14,169 bases of DNA from NCBI GenBank assembly GCA_017461685.1, contig JAFTXF010000074.1, forward strand, positions 1 to 14,169, read 5' to 3'. The notes below the pieces were generated by a model. That model was not told where the DNA came from and made no database searches. It worked only from the letters and a program-made list of their open reading frames with translations. Shown in pieces: positions 1 through 5,616 of the stretch. The position numbers and the translations under genes were made by a program. Source of the stretch: Lachnospiraceae bacterium (GTDB lineage Bacteria > Bacillota > Clostridia > Lachnospirales > Lachnospiraceae). The first letter of the stretch is position 1; every line of letters begins with the position of its first letter.

Positions 1-42
1 AATACCACACATTTTTTATTTGTCAAGACGGCAGAATCCCAT

Positions 43-385
43 TTACTCCATAAACCACTCCATAGCAATTTCATTGGAATCAGGCAACCCTTCATGACCG
101 AACTCAGGATAGAAGATAACCTTCTTGTTGGTTGTAATCTTGTTGAAGGCTGCAAACTGTGTGGAAGGCGGGCATACATTGTCCATCAGTCCGGTAAACA
201 TCAGCACTTCTGCCTTGGTCAAGTGATGCCACGCAGAAGCCCTGGCTCACATAAGACATACAGGTAAACCAATCCCAGGATTTTCCGGAATAACCATGGA
301 ATGCAAATACTGCAGGTGCCTTCTTGGCATTGGCCGGACGAATGTACTTAGCATAGATTCGCTCTCCGCCAACACCGCAAGGCAC
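43..385 (-). pseudogene. Acetylxylan esterase / cephalosporin-C deacetylase remnant (AXE1 family)
   Basis: Two pieces of one alpha/beta-hydrolase are readable in different frames. The upstream piece (about 385 down to 224) gives GVGGERIYAKYIRP, FAFHGYSG, then SYVSQGFCVASLD, matching the N-terminal core of AXE1 esterases. The downstream piece (222 down to a TAA at 43-45) gives LTKAEVLMFTGLMDNVCPPS, FYPEFGHEGLP and an EWFME end, matching the family C-terminus with its catalytic Asp and His. The frames meet at about 219-224, where CTTGAC reads LD in one frame and begins LT in the other. From family knowledge, roughly 150-180 residues carrying the catalytic serine (GxSxGG) should lie between these segments and are absent. 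The first 70-90 residues are also missing, and a TAA lies in frame just upstream of the GTG at 385. Family members are about 320 residues and remove acetyl groups from xylan or oligosaccharides. This copy cannot be active. Confidence 0.85.
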
Positions 386-440
386 TGTTATATTTTACTT
401 GAAATAATTACCAGCAGCATTTTTCTTTCTTCTATTTACA

Positions 441-469
441 ATTACAACCGCATTCATATAAAATATAAT
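441..469 (+). promoter_or_regulatory. Candidate sigma-A promoter of the IIA (crr-like) gene
   Basis: A perfect TATAAT at 464-469 lies 17 bases downstream of ATTACA (441-446, 4 of 6 matches to TTGACA), with AT-rich sequence around it. It would start transcription near 476, about 38 bases before the gene's ATG at 514. No operator or antiterminator hairpin is obvious in the leader. The -10 is strong and the -35 weak, so the assignment is moderate. Confidence 0.5.
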
Positions 470-513
470 CAGAAATTTTTGCAAAGCACATAGATTTAAA
501 GGAGTAGAGAAAT

Positions 514-1014
514 ATGTTTTCATTTTTTAAAAAGAAAAAAGACGAAGTACCTGTAAACCCGAACGAATTAAAGGCGTTCCTTACCGGCAAGGTTATCCCT
601 ATCGAAGAGGTGAATGACCCTGTATTTTCTTCCAAGATGTTAGGTGACGGTCTTGCTATTGAACCAGCAAGCGAGCTTATCGTAGCTCCCTGTGACGGTG
701 TGGTTTCTACCGTTATGGCTGACTCCAAGCATGCTGTAGGTATCACCGCTGCAAACGGTATGGAACTATTGATTCATGAAGGTATTGATACAGTTTCCTT
801 AAATGGCGAAGGCTTCCGGCTATTTGTAAACGAGGGCGATCATGTAAAGGCAGGCGATAAGCTCATCCAATTTGATGCGAAACTTATTCAGTCTAAAGGT
901 TATCCGATTACCTGCATTCTGGCAGTAACCAATTCTGATGACTATCCGAACATGAAGCTTCACACAGGTATCGATGCGGTGGTCGGTGAGACTGTGATTG
1001 CAGAGGCTGAGTAA
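514..1014 (+). CDS. crr: PTS glucose-type IIA component (Crr-like, IIA-Glc)
   Basis: A cytosolic phosphocarrier of the phosphotransferase system: it takes phosphate from HPr and passes it to the IIB domain of a partner permease. The 166-residue product has the single-domain IIA-Glc fold signature, with ELIVAPCDGVVS near residue 53, SKHAVGI (His73) and LLIHEGIDTVSL (His88). His88 is expected to be the phosphorylated residue and His73 its active-site partner. The length matches stand-alone Crr proteins (about 160-170). A strong AAAGGAG site 10 bases before ATG supports the start. The gene converges on the murQ-murP unit, whose EIIBC lacks its own IIA domain, so this protein is its likely phosphodonor. 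It could equally serve other glucose-family EIIBC permeases in the cell. The lysine-rich N-terminus (FKKKKDE) resembles the short lead of other stand-alone IIA proteins. Confidence 0.93.
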   Translation: MFSFFKKKKDEVPVNPNELKAFLTGKVIPIEEVNDPVFSSKMLGDGLAIEPASELIVAPCDGVVSTVMADSKHAVGITAANGMELLIHEGIDTVSLNGEGFRLFVNEGDHVKAGDKLIQFDAKLIQSKGYPITCILAVTNSDDYPNMKLHTGIDAVVGETVIAEAE

Positions 1015-1028
1015 ACATACGTATATAT

Positions 1029-1078
1029 AAAAACTGCAGTATCTTTGAGTTTTCATCATAGATACTGCAGCTTTTTAT
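1029..1078. terminator. Bidirectional intrinsic terminator between crr and murP
   Basis: An 11-bp perfect stem pairs 1034-1044 (CTGCAGTATCT) with 1060-1070 (AGATACTGCAG) around a 15-base loop. It is followed by CTTTTTATTTTT on the plus strand and by TTTTTATATATA on the minus strand. It lies 19 bases after the crr stop and just after the murP stop on the opposite strand, so one hairpin can end both convergent transcripts. Confidence 0.9.
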
Positions 1079-1083
1079 TTTTC

Positions 1084-2562
1084 TTACGCTTCTGCAACCT
1101 CTTCAGGCTTAATTGCAATATTGGTAATAAGGTAACCCATAACATAACTGATTGCAAGTGCGATTGCATAGTAAATAACACTCCATACCGGGCCGTTCGG
1201 ACCACCGGTCATAACTGCCAAAGCGATAACACCGGATGGACCCCATGTGGTAGAAGCAACCTGCATTGCCATGGCAAAAGCACCGCCAAAGCCTGCGCCG
1301 AGGCCGGCTGTGATGAACGGTTTACCCATCGGAAGCGTTACACCATAAATCAGAGGCTCGCCTACACCCAAAACACCTGCCGGAAGTGCACCGCTGATAA
1401 CGGACTGCATTCTCTTATTGCCGACTTTCTTTGCTTTTCTGTAGATAGCAATTGCAGCACCAACCTGACCTGCACCAGCCATAGCCAGTGCAGGATAAAG
1501 TGTTACGAAGCCCAATGTCTCCAGCTGTACCGTATAGAGAGCAACAAGACCGTGGTGCATACCCATGGCAACCATCGGAAGGAACAGTAGGGATGCAATG
1601 TAACCTGCAATAATACGTACAAAGAGTGATTCACTCATACATACAACTTCCACGATCCAGCAAAGGAATGTGGACACATAACCGGTAGCCGGCATGATGA
1701 GGAAGATGTAAGGAACCAGTACGATGATCATAGTTAATAATGGAGTAACCACGATGTCAAGTGCATCCGGAATGCGCTTACGAACCCACTTTTCCACTTT
1801 TGCAAGTACAAATACACCGATAACAGCCGCAAGAACACCACCACGGCCACTTCTTAAAATAGCATTTAACGGTGTCTCGGCATTATATAAACCAACTGCC
1901 TGAGAAATATTATCAATACCGCCTAATGTGGTAATCATACCAAGCATACCGCCGAGAATTGGTGTGGCGCCAAACTTTTCAGCTGCACGGTAACCTGCCC
2001 ATGCTGTTAGGTATGTCAAAAAGCCCTGATTGATTAAAGTTAATAAGTTATAAATTACAGTTAATACTACATTCTCAGAATATGTAGGTACTAACTGCGC
2101 CAGTAAGGTGGCAAGACCGGAGCAAATACCGGCTGCAATAACACCCGGAATGAGCGGTACAAAAATTTCACCGAAGGTCTTTAAGAGTGTCTTAAATTTG
2201 CTCTGCTTCTGACCTGCTTTTACAGCTTCCTTATTGGTCTTCCAATCATTCCTGGTAGAGGTAGCAGAAGTGCCTGCAGCGCCGGCACCATCTGCTCTGT
2301 CTGCAGAAGCCGGAATCCCCATTGCCGCACAGATATCAGCGCACTTTCTGCACTTGCCGGGTCCTACGACTACTTCTACATAGCCTGCCTTGTCATGTAC
2401 AATGCCCATAACACCTTCAATACCCTTTAAAGCAGCATCGTCGATTTTCGCATCATCCTTCACGTCGATGCGCAGACGTGTCATACAGTTAGTAGCAGCA
2501 AGAACATTTTCTTGTCCGCCGACCTTTTCGAGAATTACTTTTACAAGTTCTTCGTTTGTCAT
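1084..2562 (-). CDS. murP: PTS EIIBC permease, probable N-acetylmuramic acid-specific (MurP-like)
   Basis: An integral membrane sugar permease-phosphotransferase of 492 residues. Residues 1-80 form an EIIB domain of the glucose family, with the phospho-cysteine Cys26 in NCMTRLRIDV. A low-complexity Ala/Gly/Ser linker follows (about 83-115), then an EIIC domain (about 125-485) with many hydrophobic segments, including FVPLIPGVIAAGI, GMHHGLVALY and GVGEPLIYGVTLPMGKPFI, the last a characteristic EIIC substrate-site loop. There is no IIA domain, as in E. coli MurP, which uses Crr. The ATG is one base after the murQ stop, with AGGAG inside the end of murQ, so the two genes are probably translationally coupled. 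Substrate specificity is inferred from murQ. On sequence alone a sucrose, trehalose or beta-glucoside permease of the same family is possible. Oddity: Cys71, Cys74 and Cys78 cluster at the end of the IIB domain. Confidence 0.85.
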   Translation of the reverse strand: MTNEELVKVILEKVGGQENVLAATNCMTRLRIDVKDDAKIDDAALKGIEGVMGIVHDKAGYVEVVVGPGKCRKCADICAAMGIPASADRADGAGAAGTSATSTRNDWKTNKEAVKAGQKQSKFKTLLKTFGEIFVPLIPGVIAAGICSGLATLLAQLVPTYSENVVLTVIYNLLTLINQGFLTYLTAWAGYRAAEKFGATPILGGMLGMITTLGGIDNISQAVGLYNAETPLNAILRSGRGGVLAAVIGVFVLAKVEKWVRKRIPDALDIVVTPLLTMIIVLVPYIFLIMPATGYVSTFLCWIVEVVCMSESLFVRIIAGYIASLLFLPMVAMGMHHGLVALYTVQLETLGFVTLYPALAMAGAGQVGAAIAIYRKAKKVGNKRMQSVISGALPAGVLGVGEPLIYGVTLPMGKPFITAGLGAGFGGAFAMAMQVASTTWGPSGVIALAVMTGGPNGPVWSVIYYAIALAISYVMGYLITNIAIKPEEVAEA

Positions 2563-2563
2563 A

Positions 2564-3469
2564 CTATATTTCTCCTCTCATTTTGATTGCTTCACGTACA
2601 TGTCCCTTCGCCCTGTCAAGCAACTCTGTAGCAGCTGCAGCGTCACAGTCAGCCAAAATCATGGTGATAGCCGTTTTTACCTTGCCGTCAGCTTCATCAA
2701 TGGTCTTTCTTGCCACTGCTCTCTCAACACCGGTTGCATCCATAACGATATTCTCTGCACGCGTGCGCAATTTTTCATTGCTTTGTACTACATCAACCAT
2801 TAAATTCTGGTATGCCTTGCCGATTCTCACCATAGAAGCAGTGGAAAGCATATTTAAAATTAACTTCTGTACAGTGCCTGCTTTCAGTCTCGTGGAGCCC
2901 GTCAGTACTTCCGGTCCCGGTTCCGCTTCAATTGCAAGACCGGCAGCCTGTCCGATAGCACTGCCTTTGTTGCAGGAAATAGCAATCGTTTTGCAATTCA
3001 TCCGGTTTGCATAGTCCAGTCCACCCAATACATACGGGGTACGTCCGCTGGCTGCAATACCTACCACCACGTCTCTGGAATTCAGATTGTTGTCAATCAG
3101 GTCCTGTCTGCCCAGCTCACGGCTGTCCTCTGCGCCCTCTACTGCCTTGATAAAAGCTTTCTCACCACCGGCAATCAAACCTACTACCATCCCGGGGTCT
3201 ACGCCGTATGTAGGCGGACATTCACTGGCATCCAACACACCTAATCTGCCGCTGGTACCTGCACCCATGTAAAACAGGCGTCCTCCCTCTAAGAATGCAT
3301 GCTCTATAATAGATACTGCCTCTGCAATCTCAGGAAGAACCTCTGCAATAGAAAGCGGAACCTCCCGGTCCTCCATGTTCATGGCCGTTACAATTTGAAG
3401 CGGAGTCATCTCATCCAGATTCATGGTTCTTGGATTTCTGGTCTCCGTTGCAAATTTCTTTAAATCCAA
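2564..3469 (-). CDS. murQ: N-acetylmuramic acid 6-phosphate etherase MurQ
   Basis: A cytosolic lyase of the SIS-domain family that cleaves the D-lactyl ether of MurNAc-6-phosphate to give GlcNAc-6-phosphate and D-lactate, the key step of cell-wall amino-sugar recycling. The 301-residue length is normal. Visible signatures are TETRNPRTMNLDEM near residue 8, the phosphosugar-binding loop FYMGAGTSGRLGVLDASECPPTYG (66-89), and EGAEDSRELG (111-120). Glu83 and Glu114 fall at the positions of the catalytic glutamates known from E. coli MurQ. VVGIAASGRTPYVLGGL is the second SIS motif. TTAGGAGGTG before the ATG is a near-perfect ribosome binding site. It is the first gene of a two-gene operon with the EIIBC gene, and a strong promoter lies 42-70 bases upstream of its start. 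Confidence 0.96.
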   Translation of the reverse strand: MDLKKFATETRNPRTMNLDEMTPLQIVTAMNMEDREVPLSIAEVLPEIAEAVSIIEHAFLEGGRLFYMGAGTSGRLGVLDASECPPTYGVDPGMVVGLIAGGEKAFIKAVEGAEDSRELGRQDLIDNNLNSRDVVVGIAASGRTPYVLGGLDYANRMNCKTIAISCNKGSAIGQAAGLAIEAEPGPEVLTGSTRLKAGTVQKLILNMLSTASMVRIGKAYQNLMVDVVQSNEKLRTRAENIVMDATGVERAVARKTIDEADGKVKTAITMILADCDAAAATELLDRAKGHVREAIKMRGEI

Positions 3470-3510
3470 AATAACACCTCCTAAATTTATATACTATCTT
3501 ACAGTTGGAA

Positions 3511-3539
3511 ATTATATATGTTGCACAATTTATTGTCAA
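3511..3539 (-). promoter_or_regulatory. Sigma-A promoter of murQ-murP
   Basis: Read on the minus strand, TTGACA (3539-3534) and TATAAT (3516-3511) are separated by exactly 17 bases, a full consensus match. Transcription would start near 3504, about 35 bases before the murQ ATG. A consensus promoter on a catabolic operon suggests that control depends on a repressor. The spacer and -35 contain an imperfect inverted repeat (TTGACAAT ... ATTGTGCAA) that could be an operator, but no regulator gene (MurR/RpiR family) is in this window. Confidence 0.85.
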
Positions 3540-3559
3540 TACTTTCGACATAATTAGTC

Positions 3560-3579
3560 ATTTTCCACAATTTTCCAAT
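3560..3579. repeat. Tandem 10-bp direct repeat upstream of the murQ promoter
   Basis: ATTTTCCACA (3560-3569) is followed at once by ATTTTCCAAT (3570-3579), identical in the first eight bases and repeating with a period of one helical turn. On the minus strand the copies read TGGAAAAT and lie 20-40 bases upstream of the murQ -35. A related TTGGAAAT lies in the opposite orientation at 3505-3512, at the promoter -10. It could be a regulator binding array or just an A/T-tract upstream element. It is too short to decide. Confidence 0.35.
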
Positions 3580-3586
3580 TATTTTT

Positions 3587-3618
3587 ATTACATAGGAAAG
3601 CGTACTTTCCTATGTAAT
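3587..3618. repeat. Perfect 14-bp inverted repeat between ispF and murQ
   Basis: ATTACATAGGAAAG (3587-3600) and CTTTCCTATGTAAT (3605-3618) are exact reverse complements around a 4-base loop, CGTA. It sits just past the ispF terminator and about 48 bases upstream of the murQ -35. It has no canonical run of Ts beyond it in either direction, so it is not a typical terminator. It could be a dyad operator for a dimeric regulator, a second stability hairpin at the ispF 3' end, or a small palindromic repeat. Confidence 0.7.
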
Positions 3619-3650
3619 GAAAAATGCGACCAGCTTAAAACTGATCGCAT
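3619..3650 (-). terminator. Intrinsic terminator of ispF
   Basis: On the minus strand ATGCGATCAG (3650-3641), loop TTTTAAG, and CTGGTCGCAT (3633-3624) pair over 10 bp with one G-U wobble, followed by TTTTTC. It begins about 50 bases after the ispF stop. The stem is less well matched when read on the plus strand (an A-C mismatch), consistent with minus-strand use. Confidence 0.85.
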
Positions 3651-3701
3651 CGTTTATTTTCTGAATATATTTTCTACTTACAATATCGATTATTTTTATA
3701 A

Positions 3702-4244
3702 TTATGCCTTCCTGCATCCTCCACAGCCGGCACAGCCCTTTTCCCTTCCTACCTCCATAGTGGCCATATCTCTCGGGCTGGTCAAAAGACATATCGCCTG
3801 TGAGGAAATTCCTTCACCGGTACCTGTAAAGCCCAGTCCTTCCTCTGTGGTAGCCTTTACATTTACCTGAGAAATATCAATTGCAAGTACTCTTGCAATA
3901 TTAGCTCTCATTTCGTCAATATAAGGTCTCATTTTAGGTGCCTGTGCAATAATAGTTGCATCAATATTTTCAATGAAAAAGCAATTTTCTTCCAACAAAT
4001 TGCCTACATGCTCCAAAAGCAAAAGGGAGGAAATCCCTTTATACTTCGGGTCTGAATCCGGAAAATGCTTGCCGATATCCCCTAACGCAGCTGCACCAAG
4101 CAAAGCATCCGCAATGGCGTGCAGCAACACGTCTGCATCCGAATGTCCCAAAAGCCCCTTCTCATAGGGAATCTTCACGCCTCCCATAATTAAATCTCTA
4201 TCCTGCACCAGCTTGTGCACATCATAACCCATACCAATTCTCAT
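3702..4244 (-). CDS. ispF: 2-C-methyl-D-erythritol 2,4-cyclodiphosphate synthase IspF with Cys-rich tail
   Basis: A trimeric cytosolic enzyme of the MEP isoprenoid pathway that cyclises 4-diphosphocytidyl-methylerythritol 2-phosphate to MEcPP with release of CMP. The 180-residue product begins MRIGMGYDVH, and metal ligands Asp8, His10 and His42 (LLGHSDADVLLHAI) are at the expected positions. Other family motifs are DIGKHFPDSD (56-65), NIDATIIAQAPKM (93-105) and the end motif GLGFTGTGEGI (136-146). The ATG at 4244 has AAGGAT seven bases upstream. An in-frame extension up to 4328 exists, but it runs into the palindromic element and is not family-like, so it was rejected. Usual IspF proteins end near residue 158. 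This one adds about 22 residues ending GCAGCGGCRKA, with cysteines at 171, 174 and 177. The gene has its own terminator but no clear promoter. Confidence 0.95.
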   Translation of the reverse strand: MRIGMGYDVHKLVQDRDLIMGGVKIPYEKGLLGHSDADVLLHAIADALLGAAALGDIGKHFPDSDPKYKGISSLLLLEHVGNLLEENCFFIENIDATIIAQAPKMRPYIDEMRANIARVLAIDISQVNVKATTEEGLGFTGTGEGISSQAICLLTSPRDMATMEVGREKGCAGCGGCRKA

Positions 4245-4275
4245 GTTTTTATCCTTTCTTTCTACACACATTCTT

Positions 4276-4519
4276 GACGTTTGCAAAGCTCCGGAGTCCG
4301 GCGTCCGGAATGAAATATGTTCCGGCAAAGGGGCCTTGAAAAGCGCCGGTCCTTAGCTGCCTAGCATCCGAAGAAGCTGCCAGTGGCAGGTTCGTAGGTG
4401 AAGCAAGGTGCTAGCCGCAGTCTGAGCTTAGTACCGTTGCGTTTTTCATGGAGTGAAAACGACCCTGAGACGGAACATATTTCATTCCGGGCGTCGGGCT
4501 CCTGAGCTTTGCAAACATC
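4276..4519. repeat. MITE-like structured palindromic element with 46-bp terminal inverted repeats
   Basis: The arm at 4279-4324 and the arm at 4471-4516 are reverse complements at 42 of 46 positions, both bounded by GTTTGCAAAGCTC at the outside and GGAATGAAATATGTTCCG at the inside. Pairing extends a few bases outward to 4276/4519 with one mismatch. The 146-base core can fold further. Pairs seen are 4348-4358 with 4425-4435 (9 of 11), 4362-4366 with 4409-4413, 4377-4381 with 4385-4389 (CTGCC/GGCAG), and 4440-4448 with 4454-4461 (CGTTTTTCA/TGAAAACG, one bulge). No coding sequence is credible inside. It starts 12 bases after the holA stop and ends 32 bases before the ispF ATG, filling the gap between two housekeeping genes. 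The size, terminal repeats and lack of a gene suggest a non-autonomous mobile element or an interspersed structured RNA repeat. No target-site duplication is clear, and the family is not identified. Confidence 0.85.
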
Positions 4520-4530
4520 TATAACCATAT

Positions 4531-5508
4531 TCAGGCAGTCAATTCAAATATCAATAATTCCACACTCATTTTATCCTGCAATGCCCCGGTTTTAATAGCC
4601 TCATCCGCCTGTATACACCGCTCTAAGGCCATTTTCAACTGTGCTGTCTTGTAAAGACTACACTGCTTCACATACTTACCCACTGCAAATGGCGGCACAC
4701 CAACCTTGGCAGCCATACTTTTTTGATCCACACCACGTTTTTTCAGATCCTTTATCTGAAGCAGGAGATTCATATGTCTGCCGATTAAAAATAAAATACG
4801 TATAGGTGGTTCACGTAATGCCTGAAGCTCATTGTACAGCGCCAGCGCTCTCTGTCTGTCCCGGACACCGATGGCATCTACCATATCAAAAATATGTCCG
4901 GTTATTCTGGTGATACAGACGGCTTCCACGTCTGCTCTTTCAATCACTTCCTTACCCAGCGTGTAGCAGGCAAGCTTCTCCAATTCCTGCCTGATTACAT
5001 GCATATCCGTACCGGTTTTCTCCAAAAACAACTCCAGCGTAGACTCTGTAATCTGCTTGCCCTCTTTCTTAAGCATGCCTAAAACCCATCTTTTTAGAGT
5101 GGTCTCATCCTGAACCGTAAACTCCACGCAAAGTCCGGCCTTATCTGCCGCCTTGAAAAGCTTGCTTCGTTTGTCACATTCGCTCTCCACCAAAATCCAA
5201 TTGGTTGTCTCACAAGCCTCAGCAAAATAACCTGCAAGCTCCTCCCCGCCGCTTTTCAGCAAACCGGTGCCTTCTAAAACAATTACTCTGCGCTCTGCCA
5301 AAAAAGGCATCGTCTCCGCGAAATCAATCAGCTGCGGGACAGAATAATCCTTCCCCTGCACATGCCAGAAATTCATAGTATCTCCCTCACCCAGCATGGC
5401 CTCTATCAGTTTGTCTCTGTATTGTTTCTGTAAATAAGCCTCCTGACCGTACAGTACGTAAACTCTACGAAAGCTTTCACTTTTTATATCTTCTAATATC
5501 CGCTTCAT
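4531..5508 (-). CDS. holA: DNA polymerase III delta subunit (HolA)
   Basis: The clamp-loader subunit that opens the beta sliding clamp during replication. The 325-residue length is normal for the family. Signs are the N-terminal RRVYVLYGQEAYLQKQYRDKL (residues 14-34, the delta counterpart of a Walker A region, degenerate as expected because delta does not hydrolyse ATP), the MPFLAERRVIVLEG clamp-binding region (67-80), the central FLEKTGTDMHVIRQELEKLACY stretch (163-184), and the C-terminal collar helices with IRILFLIGRHMNLLLQIKDL and a final SVELLIFELTA. AAGGG lies nine bases before the ATG. It follows comEC by 108 bases, a neighbour order seen widely in Bacillota (comEC then holA). A candidate promoter in that gap would let it be expressed without the competence genes. 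Confidence 0.95.
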   Translation of the reverse strand: MKRILEDIKSESFRRVYVLYGQEAYLQKQYRDKLIEAMLGEGDTMNFWHVQGKDYSVPQLIDFAETMPFLAERRVIVLEGTGLLKSGGEELAGYFAEACETTNWILVESECDKRSKLFKAADKAGLCVEFTVQDETTLKRWVLGMLKKEGKQITESTLELFLEKTGTDMHVIRQELEKLACYTLGKEVIERADVEAVCITRITGHIFDMVDAIGVRDRQRALALYNELQALREPPIRILFLIGRHMNLLLQIKDLKKRGVDQKSMAAKVGVPPFAVGKYVKQCSLYKTAQLKMALERCIQADEAIKTGALQDKMSVELLIFELTA

Positions 5509-5537
5509 GGCATTTCCCTTCGCATAATATTAATTGT

Positions 5538-5566
5538 ATTTTAACATGACTTTTCCTAATTGTCCA
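5538..5566 (-). promoter_or_regulatory. Candidate sigma-A promoter of holA
   Basis: On the minus strand TGGACA (5566-5561, 5 of 6 to the -35 consensus) and TAAAAT (5543-5538, 5 of 6 to the -10) are 17 bases apart. They lie about 30 bases upstream of the holA ATG. This fits a housekeeping gene escaping an upstream regulated operon. Confidence 0.55.
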
Positions 5567-5616
5567 TTAATACTGATGTTCCAGATATCTCCTCCAAAAT
5601 GAAATTTTATTTATTT

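Noticed and set aside
432..746. 104-residue minus-strand frame opposite the IIA gene
   Set aside because: It is the shadow of a gene with intact catalytic motifs and a strong ribosome binding site on the plus strand.
1045..1590. 181-residue open frame on the plus strand
   Set aside because: It lies antisense to the murP coding sequence, starts inside the terminator hairpin, is rich in Cys/His/Asn/Arg as shadow frames often are, and has no ribosome binding site or family resemblance.
2390..3014. Overlapping plus-strand open frames across the murP-murQ junction
   Set aside because: Both are antisense shadows of two clearly recognised minus-strand genes.
4245..4328. N-terminal extension of ispF to an ATG at 4328
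   Set aside because: It would add 28 non-family residues encoded by the left arm of the palindromic element; the ATG at 4244 has a good ribosome binding site and the canonical MRIGMGYDVH start.
4521..4550. TTGAAT-N18-TATAGA as a firm ispF promoter
   Set aside because: Both hexamers match only four of six positions and they overlap the end of holA; kept only as a possibility in the findings.
5580..5606. GGAGGAG motif in the comEC-holA gap as a ribosome binding site for a small gene
   Set aside because: No start codon lies at proper spacing; the nearest ATG downstream opens only three codons before a stop.
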